A stretch of 64,000 nt of DNA from Mycobacterium sp. 236(2023) (GCF_029623955.1 NZ_JARSBP010000002.1:186001-250000); one strand, 5' to 3'. Shown: positions 15,478 through 24,112, counted from the first letter of the stretch. Translations and numbers: made by a program. Notes: generated from the sequence alone by a model not told the origin.

Positions 15478-17673
15478 TCAAACGGAACTTGTGACCGGGC
15501 TGCGATGCGCGGATTCCAGTGCGGTGCCTTCGATGTCAAGATCAGGCACGTACTTGTCGAACCACTTCGACCGCGCCCACATCGTGTCGCCGAGCATCGC
15601 CATGATTGCCGGAATCAAGGTCAGCCGCACGACGAACGCGTCGAGGAACACGCCGACCGCAAGCGTCAGGCCGACCGACTTGATGATCGGATCACCGGCG
15701 GCGAGGAATGCGATGAAGACACCGAACATGATCAGCGCCGCCGCGGTCACCACGCGCGCCGACAGGCCCACGCCATTACGGACCGCAACCAGTGCGTCGT
15801 CGGTGTGCGACAACTCCTCTTTGATCCGCGACACGACGAATACCTCGTAGTCGCTGGACAATCCGAAGATGATCGCGAGCGCGATGATCGGCAGGAAGCT
15901 GATCGTCTCACCCGGTGTCACCCCGAGAAGGTCTGCGCCCCAACCCCATTGGAAGATCGCGACCTGGACACCCATTGCGGCGAACACCGACAGTAGGAAT
16001 CCGACGATCGAGGTGATCGGCACCAGCGCCGCGCGGAAGGCGATGGTCAGCAGGATGAACGCCAAGCCGACGACCACTGCCAGGAAGATCGGCAACGCGG
16101 TGGCGAGTTTGTCGGACGTGTCGATGTTGGACGCCGTGTTACCGCCGACGAGGAACGTCGCCCCGGTGTCGGCCACGATCGCGTCGCGGTCGGCGCGGAT
16201 CTTGGTGACGAGGTCGGCCGTCGCCGTGTCGTTCGGGCCGGTCTCGGGGATGACCTGGATGACTGCCGTGCGCTGATCCCCGCCTGCCGGGGTGGCGGCC
16301 AGGACACCGTCTTCGCGGCCGATGTTGGAAGCGATGGTCTGCGCGGCGTTCGGGTCGGTCGACTGGGACAGGTCGGCCACGACGAGCAGCGGTCCGTTGA
16401 AGCCGGCACCGAGGTGCTCGGACGTCAGGTCGTAGGACTGGCGCGACGTGTTCGACTCAGGTTGCGACGAGCCACTGGGCAGGCCGAGATGCATTCCCAG
16501 CGTTGGTAATCCGATGACGATGAGGAGTGCCGATCCGCCGACGAGCAACGGTTTGCGGAAGCGGACGACGAACCGGGCCCACGCCGCACCCATTGTGCGT
16601 TGCGGGGTATAGGCGGCGACCTGGGCGACCTCCTTGGGCCGGCCGGGTTGCAGCGGCGGTTCGATGAACGCGGCGACCTTGCCGCCGGCGAACCCGAACA
16701 GCGCGGGCAGCAGCGTCAACGCGATCAGCATCGCGATGAGTACCGACACCGCGGCGGCGATACCCATGTACGTCAGGAATGGAATGCCCACCACGGCCAG
16801 ACCGCACAGCGCGATGATCACCGTCAGCGCCGCGAAAACGACTGCGCCACCGGCAGTTCCGACGGCGAGACCCGCAGCATCCTGACGCGGCATCAGAAGG
16901 AGCAGGTTGTTGCGGTAGCGGTTGAGGATGAACAGGGCGTAGTCGATACCGCACGACAGTCCGAGCATCAACGCCAGGGAAAGTGAGGCCGTGGGCATGT
17001 CGACGAACGCGGCGACGACGAAGATGCCGAGCGCGCCGATGCCGACGCCGATGGCGGCGGTGAGGATCGGCAGTCCAGCGGCGACGACCGCGCCGAACGT
17101 GATGAGCAGGATCAGGAACGCCGCGCCGATGCCGATGATCTCGGGCAGGTGCGGGACGGCGACCTTGTAGCCGGGGAAGACGGCACCGGAGTACTCCACC
17201 TGGACACCGGCGTCCTGAGCCGGTTTCATCGCGTTCTCGAGTTCGGTCAGCGCGCCGTCGCTGACTTCGCCGATCGGCGCTTTCCACTGCACCGTGCCGA
17301 GTGCGACGCGCCCGTCCTGCGAAATCTGCCTGGTCTGGTTCGGCCCGGCGGCGGTGGCGATGTCGGGCAGTGTGTTGAGCTTCGCGACAGCCTCGTCGAT
17401 CGGCGTCGCGAATCGCGGATCGGTGATGGCGAGGTTCTCGGGCGCAGCGAACGTGATCTGCGTCTGCGCCCCGCTGTAGTCGGGAAGCTTCTGTTGCAGC
17501 TGTTCGACGGCACGCTGCGATTCCGTGCCGGGGATCGTGAAGTTGTCGCTGGGCTCGCCGCGAAACCCGACGAAAGCGATGGCGACCCCGGCCAGCACGG
17601 CAAGCCACGTGCCGAGGACAAGCCACCGACGGCGGAAGCTGGCGGAGCCCAGAGTGAACAGAAAACGCGACAT
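15478..17673 (-). CDS. MMPL/RND-family membrane transporter
   Basis: A 731-residue polytopic membrane protein of the MMPL (RND-like) family. It has an N-terminal membrane helix (RRRWLVLGTWLAVLAGVAIA), a first periplasmic domain starting GEPSDNFTIPGTESQRAVEQ, a block of about five helices, a second periplasmic domain, and a final helix block. GIDYALFILNRYR and GLSSDYEVFVVSRIKEEL carry the two Asp-Tyr pairs that form the proton relay in this family. The open frame extends upstream, but the ATG at 17673 gives the usual N-terminus. It is divergent from a P450 with only 79 bp between starts. It is probably a proton-driven exporter of a lipid or drug-like compound and belongs to the general MMPL group, not the MmpL-MmpS type found at 35401. 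Confidence 0.88.
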   Translation of the reverse strand: MSRFLFTLGSASFRRRWLVLGTWLAVLAGVAIAFVGFRGEPSDNFTIPGTESQRAVEQLQQKLPDYSGAQTQITFAAPENLAITDPRFATPIDEAVAKLNTLPDIATAAGPNQTRQISQDGRVALGTVQWKAPIGEVSDGALTELENAMKPAQDAGVQVEYSGAVFPGYKVAVPHLPEIIGIGAAFLILLITFGAVVAAGLPILTAAIGVGIGALGIFVVAAFVDMPTASLSLALMLGLSCGIDYALFILNRYRNNLLLLMPRQDAAGLAVGTAGGAVVFAALTVIIALCGLAVVGIPFLTYMGIAAAVSVLIAMLIALTLLPALFGFAGGKVAAFIEPPLQPGRPKEVAQVAAYTPQRTMGAAWARFVVRFRKPLLVGGSALLIVIGLPTLGMHLGLPSGSSQPESNTSRQSYDLTSEHLGAGFNGPLLVVADLSQSTDPNAAQTIASNIGREDGVLAATPAGGDQRTAVIQVIPETGPNDTATADLVTKIRADRDAIVADTGATFLVGGNTASNIDTSDKLATALPIFLAVVVGLAFILLTIAFRAALVPITSIVGFLLSVFAAMGVQVAIFQWGWGADLLGVTPGETISFLPIIALAIIFGLSSDYEVFVVSRIKEELSHTDDALVAVRNGVGLSARVVTAAALIMFGVFIAFLAAGDPIIKSVGLTLAVGVFLDAFVVRLTLIPAIMAMLGDTMWARSKWFDKYVPDLDIEGTALESAHRSPVTSSV

Positions 17674-17752
17674 GTCCACTCTTGTGCCCCGTCGGTCGCG
17701 AAGTACGCTCAGAACCTGGTGTGATCTCGACAACGGGTCGTACGCTGGGGCG

Positions 17753-19105
17753 ATGACGACGGTGTCAGTGACGTCATTGCCGCCGGGGCCGCGGCTGCCC
17801 GCCGGGTTGCAGGCGATGCTGATGCTCAAGTGCGGTCCGCGCTTCATCGCGGCGTGTCAGCGCCGGTACGGGTCGACGTTCACGCTGCACGTGGCGGGCA
17901 TGGGGACGGCCGTCTACGTCACCGACCCCGCCGACATCAAGACGGTCTTCGCCGGCGACCCACGCATCTTTCATGCCGGAGAAGCGAATTCGATGCTGCA
18001 GGGCCTGCTTGGGGAGACGTCGGTGCTCGTCGTCGACGACGAGCTGCATCGCGACCGCCGCCGCGTCATGCTCGCCCCGTTCGCGCGTGACGCCGTCGCC
18101 GGGCAGGCGGCGGTGATGGCGCAGGTGGCCGCCGACAACATCGACGGCTGGCCGGTGGGGCGGACCTTCGCCGCGGCACCGAAGATGGCGGAGATCACGC
18201 TGGAGATCATTCTGCGCACGGTGATCGGCGCGAGCGACCCCGCCCGGTTGGCGGCATTGCGGGAGGTGATGCCGCGCGTCCTCACGGTCGGGCCGTGGGA
18301 AACCATCGCGCTCGCCGACCCGAAACTCTTGCGGTTGCGGCCGTGGCGATCGATGAGGGACGCCATCGCCGAGGCCGACCGGCTGCTGTACGAGGAGATC
18401 GCCGACCGCCGCGCCGATCCGGACCTCGACCACCGCGCCGATGCGCTGTCGATGCTGGTCCGCGCCGGGGACATGACGGACAGGGAACTGCGCGACCAGC
18501 TGATGACGCTGCTGATCGCCGGGCACGACACCACCGCGACGGGCCTGTCCTGGGCGCTGGAGCGGCTGACGCGACATCCGGAGCTCCTGGCCAGGGCGGT
18601 GCAGGCCGCGCGCGAAGGAAGGGACGACTACCTCGATGCCGTCGCCAAGGAGACGCTGCGGATCCGTCCGGTGGTGTTCGACGTCGGCCGCGTCGTGAAG
18701 GAGCCCGTCGAAATCGGCGGGCACCGCTTGCCCGCCGAGGTGATGGTGATCCCCGGCATGGTGCTGGTCCACGCCGATTCGCGGGTGTACCCGGAGGCGG
18801 ACACGTTCGACCCGGACCGGATGATCGGCGCAACGCTGAGCCCGTCGTCGTATCTGCCGTTCGGCGGCGGCAATCGGCGTTGTCTGGGAGCGACATTCGC
18901 GATGGTCGAGTTCCGTGTGGTGTTGCGTGAGGTCCTGCGCCGCGTGGAATTGGAGACGACGACGGCGCGGGGCGAGCGGCGACGGCTCAAGCACGTCATC
19001 TTCGTGCCGCACCGCGGCGCCCGGATCCGGGTCAGGGCCAAACGCGCCGCGGTACTGCCTGTGGCGGACGAATCGCCCTCGTGCCCGGTGCGCGGCTTGA
19101 CCTGA
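17753..19105 (+). CDS. Cytochrome P450 (CYP135/138-like)
   Basis: A 450-residue haem monooxygenase. Visible landmarks are the proline-rich start (LPPGPRLP), the I-helix oxygen-activation motif AGHDTTATG near 256, the K-helix ETLR near 299 and the haem-binding loop FGGGNRRCLGATFA with Cys377 as the iron ligand. The pattern of the first 120 residues (FIAACQRRYGSTFTLHVAG) reminds me of the mycobacterial CYP135/CYP138 group, whose substrates are unknown. The ATG at 17753 was chosen over the longer frame because the upstream part lies inside the divergent MMPL gene. No ferredoxin gene is adjacent. Confidence 0.92.
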   Translation: MTTVSVTSLPPGPRLPAGLQAMLMLKCGPRFIAACQRRYGSTFTLHVAGMGTAVYVTDPADIKTVFAGDPRIFHAGEANSMLQGLLGETSVLVVDDELHRDRRRVMLAPFARDAVAGQAAVMAQVAADNIDGWPVGRTFAAAPKMAEITLEIILRTVIGASDPARLAALREVMPRVLTVGPWETIALADPKLLRLRPWRSMRDAIAEADRLLYEEIADRRADPDLDHRADALSMLVRAGDMTDRELRDQLMTLLIAGHDTTATGLSWALERLTRHPELLARAVQAAREGRDDYLDAVAKETLRIRPVVFDVGRVVKEPVEIGGHRLPAEVMVIPGMVLVHADSRVYPEADTFDPDRMIGATLSPSSYLPFGGGNRRCLGATFAMVEFRVVLREVLRRVELETTTARGERRRLKHVIFVPHRGARIRVRAKRAAVLPVADESPSCPVRGLT

Positions 19106-19201
19106 GGACTGGGTGTAGGGTCGAAATCGATCGAGTTTCGCAGAGGCATCCGCCGATCAATGTGCGGAGTCCGCCTCACACCACCCCAAGGGATGTAACC
19201 C

Positions 19202-19339
19202 ATGGAATCTTCTGATCTGTTCTCGCATCGCTCAGTGCCGCAACCGATTTCGCCGCGCGACGCCACCGATGACGAGGTTCAGCTCCCGGTCTTCTCCGAT
19301 CTGCCGCAGCGGGCCGGTTTCACCGATTCGCCGTCCTGA
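19202..19339 (+). CDS. Small ORF, 45 residues, between P450 and cold-shock gene
   Basis: An ATG-TGA frame of 45 codons preceded by AAGGGATG about 10 bp upstream. The product is acidic and Pro/Ser/Asp-rich (SVPQPISPRDATDDE, then LPVFSDLPQRAGF), with no hydrophobic segment. Third codon positions are about 70 % G or C by my count, somewhat below neighbouring genes but above random. It may be a real small protein or a leader of the cold-shock region; I do not recognise it. Confidence 0.4.
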   Translation: MESSDLFSHRSVPQPISPRDATDDEVQLPVFSDLPQRAGFTDSPS

Positions 19340-19394
19340 GCACCGGGATATCAGCGACGTCAATCTATGCTCTGGCCTGGGCATCTGTCCGTGC

Positions 19395-19426
19395 TAGCCT
19401 GTCTGCTGGATGTCCGACTGACATCT
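19395..19426 (+). promoter_or_regulatory. Promoter -10 and 5'-terminal leader hairpin of cold-shock gene 1
   Basis: A mycobacterial -10 TAGCCT (19395-19400) is followed after 7 bp by the hairpin GGATGTC-CGACT-GACATCT (19408-19426). The predicted mRNA start falls at the first base of the stem, giving a ~44-nt leader whose 5' end is base-paired. The same arrangement precedes the second cold-shock gene at 23145. Confidence 0.65.
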
Positions 19427-19450
19427 GCGATGAAATGAGAGAAGAAAAGT

Positions 19451-19654
19451 ATGGCGCAGGGAACTGTGAAGTGGTTCAACGGCGAAAAGGGCTTCGGCTT
19501 TATCGCTCCCGATGACGGCTCGAAGGATGTGTTCGTTCATTACTCCGAAATCGGAGGGAGCGGATACCGGTCGCTGGAGGAGAACCAGCGCGTCGAGTTC
19601 GAGGTCGAGCAGGGCCAGAAGGGCCCGCAGGCCGTGCGGGTCACCAAGATCTAA
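19451..19654 (+). CDS. cspA: Cold-shock protein CspA family (copy 1)
   Basis: A 67-residue single OB-fold protein that binds single-stranded RNA/DNA and acts as an RNA chaperone. RNP1 is KGFGFI (residues 13-18) and RNP2 is VFVHY (about 27-31). The N-terminus [18 protein letters not shown] is the classic start of mycobacterial CspA. It has its own leader hairpin and a strong downstream hairpin (19672-19702). A closely similar paralogue is at 23201, sharing leader and terminator design. Gene name given by family; which copy is orthologous to M. tuberculosis cspA cannot be told here. Confidence 0.95.
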   Translation: MAQGTVKWFNGEKGFGFIAPDDGSKDVFVHYSEIGGSGYRSLEENQRVEFEVEQGQKGPQAVRVTKI

Positions 19655-19671
19655 GAAACTCAACGACTTAC

Positions 19672-19702
19672 GTGGGCTGGTAGGGATTCCCTGCCAGCCC
19701 AC
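19672..19702 (+). terminator. Strong hairpin after cold-shock gene 1
   Basis: A 31-bp near-perfect palindrome with outer arms GTGGGCTGG / CCAGCCCAC and an inner AGGGA/TTCCCT stem, 18 bp after the stop codon. It is followed by TGTCGTTTGT, not a long T-run, as usual for mycobacterial terminators. Confidence 0.75.
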
Positions 19703-19881
19703 TGTCGTTTGTCCGGACCGACTGATGTCAGTCCAGGACTGGGGCCTCACCTCGGAATCCGTCGCGATATCGTGATTTGCTCACGGATTCCGTTGGCCGT
19801 TTCCTCCGGAACTGACTCATCAGTAACAAAAGTGCCTACCCCCTTCCCCCGTGATGTTTACGCAGGGTAAACATTTAGCTC

Positions 19882-22266
19882 ATGGGTGCGGGGACATACG
19901 TGGGTCGGGTCGGTGGGTTGGCAATCGCGCTGGGAATCGGCGCTGCGGTATTCGTAGGTGCGGGCACCGCGTCCGCCGATGACGCGGGTGGCTCGGAAGC
20001 GAAGACCAAAGCGACCACGTCGGCGTCCTCGGAGCCCGCCGCATCGCCGAAAGCCGACGCGTCCAAGCCGGACACCGAATCGAAGGCCGAAGAAGCCGCC
20101 GGAGACTCCGCTGAAGACGGCTCTGACGAGGCCGAGCCGGCCGAAGAAACCGAGGCCGAGCCGACCCGGCCCCGCTCGAAGCGTGACGCCGTCAAGCCGT
20201 CGAAATCGTCGGACGTCGAGGAACAGCCGGCCGCCGATGAGGAACCGGCCGTCGAGGAGCAGGCTGAGGACGCCCCGGCTGCGGAAGCGCCTCCGGTCGC
20301 CGAAGAACCCGCCGCCGTGGAGCCGCCAGAGACGGTCGTCGAAGTCGAGCCCGCCGTAGAGGAGGAGATCGACCCGGTCGAGGTCGTCACGAAGGAGATC
20401 GCCGCCGCGGTCCCCGAGATTCCGGCCGACGACACCGGAGACCCCGTCCTGCCCGCGCTCGCATCGCTGTTCACGTCGATCCTGTCCGCGGGGCGGGAGG
20501 CGACCAACGAGTCCCCGACATCGGTGGGCGAGCAGGTGTCGACCAGCCTGGCCGAGGCGAAGGCCACTCAGTACCCGATCCCGACCGGCGTCAAGGTCGA
20601 GGAGTGGACGCCCCCGCTGGAATGGCTGCAGAAGATCCCGGTGCTCGGGCCGCTGGTCGTGACGCCGATTGTCGGCGTGATCCATGTGATCCCGCTCGTC
20701 GGCGACATCATCCACCCGGTGATCGGTTACCCGATCGACCATTTCGCGCCTCCGGGAACGCCGCGGGCGCGCAGCTTCCGGGTGACCTCGTTCGACGGCA
20801 CGCGGATCTTCGTGAACTTCATGCCCGCCAAGGGTCTGAAGGCGGGGGAGAAGGCGCCGACGGTGCTCAACGGGCCGGGCCTGGGCCTGCCCGGGTCGAC
20901 GGCGCTGGAGCTGCCGAGCGACAGTTTCCTGCCCAACGATGTGATCGGTATCGGCACGCTGCGCGAGAACGGCTACAACGTCGTCACGTGGGATCCGCGC
21001 GGCGAGTGGCGCTCGGAGGGCCGGATGCAGTTGCAGTCGCCCGATTACGAGGGCCGCGACATTTCGCATCTCATCAGCGTTCTCGCGACGATGCCCGAGG
21101 TCGCGCTCGACGACGTGAACGACCCGAAGATCGGCATGACCGGTGCCTCCTACGGCGGCGGCATCCAATTGGCCACGGCCGCAATCGATCACCGCGTCGA
21201 TGCGATCGTCCCCACGATCGCCTGGAACCGGCTCAACGATGTGCTGTTCGCCGATGAGTCGGTGCGCAGCGGCTGGGGAACCCTGCTGAGCACCGTGCTG
21301 GTGTTGACGCTGTCGCGGCCCAACGAGCGGATCCTGCCCGCCGCGATCGTCGGCATCCTCACCGGGCAGGTCGATCCGGACGACCTCGACCTCTTGGACG
21401 ACCGCGGGTACGCCGACCAGCTCGCCGACATCACGGCACCCACGCTGCTGATCCAGGGCACCGTCGACACGCTGTTCACGCTGGGGCAGGCCGACGCAAA
21501 TGCCAAGGCGCTCATCGATGCTGGGACCATCACGAAGGTCATGTGGTACTGCGGCGGACACGGCGCCTGCCTGAGCGACTTCAACGACGGTGAGCAGATC
21601 ATCGGCCGCACGCTGAACTGGCTGGACCGCTACGTCAAGGATGAGGACGTCGACACCGGCGACCAGTTCGAATGGGTCGACCAGAACGGGGACTGGTTCT
21701 CGTCGGAGACCTACCCGGTGCCTAACCTGGGCACACCGATTGTCGCGCAACGCAATACGCGTCGCACGATTCCGATCATCCCGTTCCTGGGCGGTTCCGG
21801 ACCGAACCCGCTCATCGTGACGCGCGGCCTGGTGCCGATCATTCTGGGCCTGCCGTCGGCGACCGGGGCGGTCAACGCCGTGAGCCTGCGCGTTCCGGAC
21901 GTCACGGAGACGACGCACATCGTCGGCGCCCCGGAGCTCACCCTGACGTATTCGGGCAACGGCACCGCCAAGCACGTGTACGCCCAGATCGTCGACGACA
22001 AGACAGGTTTGGTGCTGGGCAATCACGTCATCCCGGTGCCGGTGACGCTCGACGGCGGGACCCACACGGTCACGGTCCCGATGGAACTGGTCGCTCACAC
22101 GTTGGCGCCGGGTCAGTCGGTGACGGTTCAGGTCGTCGCGTCGGCCATCAACTTCCTGAACTTCTACTCGTGGGGCGCGATCTCGGTGGAGGAGATGAGC
22201 GTTTCGCTCCCGACGCTGGCCGCTGTCGGTGCCGTGGCGTCGGGGGAACCGGTCGCCGCCGCGTAG
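19882..22266 (+). CDS. Secreted S15/CocE-type alpha/beta hydrolase with long acidic N-terminal region
   Basis: A 794-residue exported protein. Residues 1-33 look like a signal peptide ending ASADD. Residues ~35-165 are a low-complexity acidic stretch rich in Ala, Glu, Pro and Ser. The rest resembles the X-Pro dipeptidyl-peptidase / CocE-NonD family: the nucleophile is Ser423 in GASYGGG, with an acid in QGTVDTLF and a His in CGGHGAC, and a C-terminal beta-sandwich-like domain (TETTHIVGAPELTLTYSG, then VTVPMELVAHTLAPGQSVTV). Substrate is unknown; peptides, esters or acyl lipids are all possible. The acidic stretch may span the cell wall. The start at 19882 fits the signal peptide. A 63-bp hairpin repeat begins 14 bp after the stop. 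Confidence 0.85.
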   Translation: MGAGTYVGRVGGLAIALGIGAAVFVGAGTASADDAGGSEAKTKATTSASSEPAASPKADASKPDTESKAEEAAGDSAEDGSDEAEPAEETEAEPTRPRSKRDAVKPSKSSDVEEQPAADEEPAVEEQAEDAPAAEAPPVAEEPAAVEPPETVVEVEPAVEEEIDPVEVVTKEIAAAVPEIPADDTGDPVLPALASLFTSILSAGREATNESPTSVGEQVSTSLAEAKATQYPIPTGVKVEEWTPPLEWLQKIPVLGPLVVTPIVGVIHVIPLVGDIIHPVIGYPIDHFAPPGTPRARSFRVTSFDGTRIFVNFMPAKGLKAGEKAPTVLNGPGLGLPGSTALELPSDSFLPNDVIGIGTLRENGYNVVTWDPRGEWRSEGRMQLQSPDYEGRDISHLISVLATMPEVALDDVNDPKIGMTGASYGGGIQLATAAIDHRVDAIVPTIAWNRLNDVLFADESVRSGWGTLLSTVLVLTLSRPNERILPAAIVGILTGQVDPDDLDLLDDRGYADQLADITAPTLLIQGTVDTLFTLGQADANAKALIDAGTITKVMWYCGGHGACLSDFNDGEQIIGRTLNWLDRYVKDEDVDTGDQFEWVDQNGDWFSSETYPVPNLGTPIVAQRNTRRTIPIIPFLGGSGPNPLIVTRGLVPIILGLPSATGAVNAVSLRVPDVTETTHIVGAPELTLTYSGNGTAKHVYAQIVDDKTGLVLGNHVIPVPVTLDGGTHTVTVPMELVAHTLAPGQSVTVQVVASAINFLNFYSWGAISVEEMSVSLPTLAAVGAVASGEPVAAA

Positions 22267-22279
22267 CGCCCTGGCTTCG

Positions 22280-22342
22280 CGCCGAAACTGAAGTTGTGCA
22301 CGCGTCCACTCGAACGCTGCGTGCATATCTTCAGTTTCGGCG
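22280..22342 (+). repeat. 63-bp hairpin repeat, copy 3 (best-preserved stem)
   Basis: The most symmetrical copy: 14-bp perfect outer arms (CGCCGAAACTGAAG / CTTCAGTTTCGGCG), a 3-bp internal loop, 7-bp perfect inner arms (TGCACGC / GCGTGCA) and a 15-nt loop containing ACTCGAA. It lies 14 bp after the S15-type hydrolase stop. The strong fold suggests that the RNA hairpin, or the cruciform, is what is conserved. Confidence 0.88.
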
Positions 22343-22379
22343 TGGGAACTGGTGCTTACCCGAAGCCCAGCGGCGTAGG

Positions 22380-22408
22380 GGCCTGACAGTGTAGTGTCGG
22401 GTCAGGCC
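22380..22408. terminator. Hairpin GGCCTGAC / GTCAGGCC
   Basis: Perfect 8-bp arms around a 13-nt loop, 38 bp downstream of repeat copy 3. It could be a terminator for the hydrolase transcript or part of the leader of the DUF5994 gene. There is no T-run. Confidence 0.4.
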
Positions 22409-22492
22409 GGTTCACGTCCGCAGTCTGTCCCTTCGAGGGCTTCCCACGTGATTGCACGAGGAGCCCCTGGCGATATCCATCGTTCAGACACC

Positions 22493-22510
22493 GTACGAGG
22501 CTTCTCGTAC
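22493..22510 (+). promoter_or_regulatory. Tetraloop hairpin upstream of DUF5994 gene
   Basis: GTACGAG-GCTT-CTCGTAC: perfect 7-bp arms and a 4-nt loop, 75 bp before the DUF5994 start. It could be a protein operator or a leader RNA element. Only the symmetry supports it. Confidence 0.35.
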
Positions 22511-22584
22511 CGCTTGAGGACGTTACGTATGGCTTCACCTGATCTGCCCTCGACTACTGCGATGCCGATCGACTCGCTGTCACC

Positions 22585-23070
22585 GTGAACGGCATCTTGA
22601 CGCCGCGCCGGGTCGCCAAGCCCATCCGGCTCTCCCTGGCCGAAGACCTCGGCGGTGAGATCGATGGCTCCTGGTGGCCACACTCGTCAATGATCGCCGC
22701 CGAACTTCCGGATCTCGTTGGGGGACTGCATAACAAGCTCGGCGAGATCGTTGATATACGCATCAATTGGTCTCCGTCCGACGGCCAGTACGAACTAGGC
22801 TCGGTCGCGACCGGGGTGCGACTGAACCGGACGAACGGTCCGCATCGGCGGCCTCGCCTCATGGTGGTTGTCGGACAGGTAGCGAGCGCGAAACTGCTTG
22901 TCATTCCAAGCATGACATCGCAGGCCCTGGGCGCCATCGTCATGCGTATGGTGGCGGGTCTGCCCACCTGGAGCGGCTCCGGGGATGCTGACCTCTTCGC
23001 GACGGCTCAGGTCGTGATCGGTGTCGCGAAGGCGGAATTGGTCAGGTGGCCGGGTGCTGCCTCGCAATGA
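22585..23070 (+). CDS. DUF5994 family protein
   Basis: A 161-residue cytoplasmic protein of the actinobacterial DUF5994 family: RLSLAEDLGGEIDGSWWPHS near the start, then AAELPDLVGGLHNKLGEIVDIRINW, then PRLMVVVGQVASAKLLVIP. Function is unknown to me. The GTG start at 22585 overlaps by 4 bp (GTGA) the end of a short upstream frame containing SPDLPSTTAMPIDSL, which may be a leader peptide or part of a longer ancestral N-terminus. Related proteins often occur near stress-type genes in mycobacteria, and this one is followed closely by a cold-shock gene with its own promoter. Confidence 0.75.
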   Translation: MNGILTPRRVAKPIRLSLAEDLGGEIDGSWWPHSSMIAAELPDLVGGLHNKLGEIVDIRINWSPSDGQYELGSVATGVRLNRTNGPHRRPRLMVVVGQVASAKLLVIPSMTSQALGAIVMRMVAGLPTWSGSGDADLFATAQVVIGVAKAELVRWPGAASQ

Positions 23071-23144
23071 ATTCGAAGTCGTTTTACCGGAGTAACTTTC
23101 GTGATCGCGCGATGGGCGATGCGGCTGATTGGCCGATGCGGTGT

Positions 23145-23174
23145 TACGCTGAGATCGGATGTCTGTCGACATCC
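23145..23174 (+). promoter_or_regulatory. Promoter -10 and 5'-terminal leader hairpin of cold-shock gene 2
   Basis: A -10 TACGCT (23145-23150) is followed by the stem GGATGTC-TGTC-GACATCC (23157-23174), with perfect 7-bp arms starting where the transcript should begin. Spacing from -10 to stem (6 bp) and stem to ATG (26 bp) nearly matches the first copy, and the following AATGAGAGAAG is shared. Confidence 0.68.
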
Positions 23175-23200
23175 GTTGAAAATGAGAGAAGTTGAAAAGT

Positions 23201-23404
23201 ATGGCACAGGGAACTGTGAAATGGTTTAACGGCGAAAAGGGCTTCGGTTTCATCGCCCCCGATGGCGGCGCGGCAGACGTGTTCGTCCACTATTCGGAGA
23301 TCGGCGGTAACGGATACCGGTCGCTGGACGAGAACCAGCGCGTCGAGTTCGAGGTCGAGCAGGGCAACAAGGGCCCGCAGGCCGTCCGAGTGAGCGCGAT
23401 CTAA
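23201..23404 (+). CDS. Cold-shock protein CspA family (copy 2)
   Basis: A 67-residue OB-fold cold-shock protein with RNP1 KGFGFI and RNP2 VFVHY. It differs from copy 1 at about nine positions, mostly in the loop after IAPD and at the C-terminus (VRVSAI versus VRVTKI). The ATG at 23201 aligns exactly with copy 1; an in-frame start three codons upstream is less likely. Leader hairpin and downstream hairpin are also paralogous, so the whole transcription unit was duplicated, with the hydrolase and DUF5994 genes now in between. Confidence 0.95.
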   Translation: MAQGTVKWFNGEKGFGFIAPDGGAADVFVHYSEIGGNGYRSLDENQRVEFEVEQGNKGPQAVRVSAI

Positions 23405-23423
23405 CAGACTCAGAACCGTCGAT

Positions 23424-23453
23424 GTGGGCTGGTGGGATTTCCTGCCGGCCCAC
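23424..23453 (+). terminator. Hairpin after cold-shock gene 2
   Basis: A 30-bp imperfect palindrome with arms GTGGGCTGG / CCGGCCCAC, 19 bp after the stop codon. It is paralogous to the hairpin after copy 1 and is followed by ATTGTCATTTGT. Confidence 0.7.
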
Positions 23454-23524
23454 ATTGTCATTTGTGCAAAAGCATTTGACCACAACTGGATTGATGCTCT
23501 CGCTGTAACTGAAAGGCCAGAACG

Positions 23525-23770
23525 TTGACCAGTGATGATGATCGGATTTTCAAGGCTTTTACCGACTTCGGTATCGACGACATCGAAGAGCATGCCTCCG
23601 TCTCCAGAAGGATGCTGAAGCGACTCAGTGACATCGACGATGGCGCCACCCCGGGCCCTCGGGGCCTAGAAGCCCGTGCGGCACTGGCCACCAGCGTCGT
23701 CGCGCATGCGGTCGTCGAACTCGAGTCCGAATTGCTGGAAGTCAAGCGACTCCTCGCAGCGAGGGTGTGA
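23525..23770 (+). CDS. Hypothetical protein, 81 residues
   Basis: A small acidic helical protein starting TTG at 23525 after GAAAGG about 10 bp upstream (CTGAAAGGCCAGAACG). Segments RIFKAFTDFGIDDIEEHA and VAHAVVELESELLEVKRLL predict helices, the last possibly coiled coil. No motif recognised. It lies after the second cold-shock unit and converges with a tiny basic protein gene. Confidence 0.6.
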   Translation: MTSDDDRIFKAFTDFGIDDIEEHASVSRRMLKRLSDIDDGATPGPRGLEARAALATSVVAHAVVELESELLEVKRLLAARV

Positions 23771-23773
23771 AAG

Positions 23774-23890
23774 TTACTGCCGCTCAGGCCTTTTGTCGTA
23801 CTGCGATTCCGCAGTTGCTGCTTTGGTCACGGCTTTGGCGTGCTTGTCTGCGCGCCGCTCTTTGATGGACTTGGCGGACTTCTTGGACAT
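23774..23890 (-). CDS. Small basic protein, 38 residues
   Basis: An ATG at 23890 opens a Lys/Arg/Ala-rich 38-residue frame (MSKKSAKSIKERRADKHAKA, ending in ESQYDKRPERQ). Small basic proteins of this look are conserved in actinobacteria, but I cannot name this one. The frame is open further upstream; the internal ATG gives the coherent composition. It converges on the 23525 gene with 3 bp between stops. Confidence 0.5.
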   Translation of the reverse strand: MSKKSAKSIKERRADKHAKAVTKAATAESQYDKRPERQ

Positions 23891-24112
23891 GCCTTGTCGA
23901 GGAGACTTGTCAGACAAATCGGGGCCCCTTATGTCGTGGGGGCCTGGGCGGTCCCGATGGGACGACTGTACGCCCCGAATTTCGGTGCTGGGGTGTAGCG
24001 TGGATTTCGTTGGGAATCCAGTCACTCCGGGATGCGTCAGTGGTGTCTGCTGATCTCGCCGAGCAACCGCTCACGCCGGATACGCCGGTACCAACCACAC
24101 GTCGGGATCACC

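Noticed and set aside
17753..19012. Minus-strand frame of more than 400 codons opposite the P450
   Set aside because: The P450 on the plus strand has all haem and I-helix motifs.
19858..22326. Long minus-strand open frame of 822 codons opposite the S15-type hydrolase
   Set aside because: Arg/His/Asp-rich composition typical of an antisense frame in GC-rich DNA. The plus strand has a signal peptide and a clear hydrolase motif.
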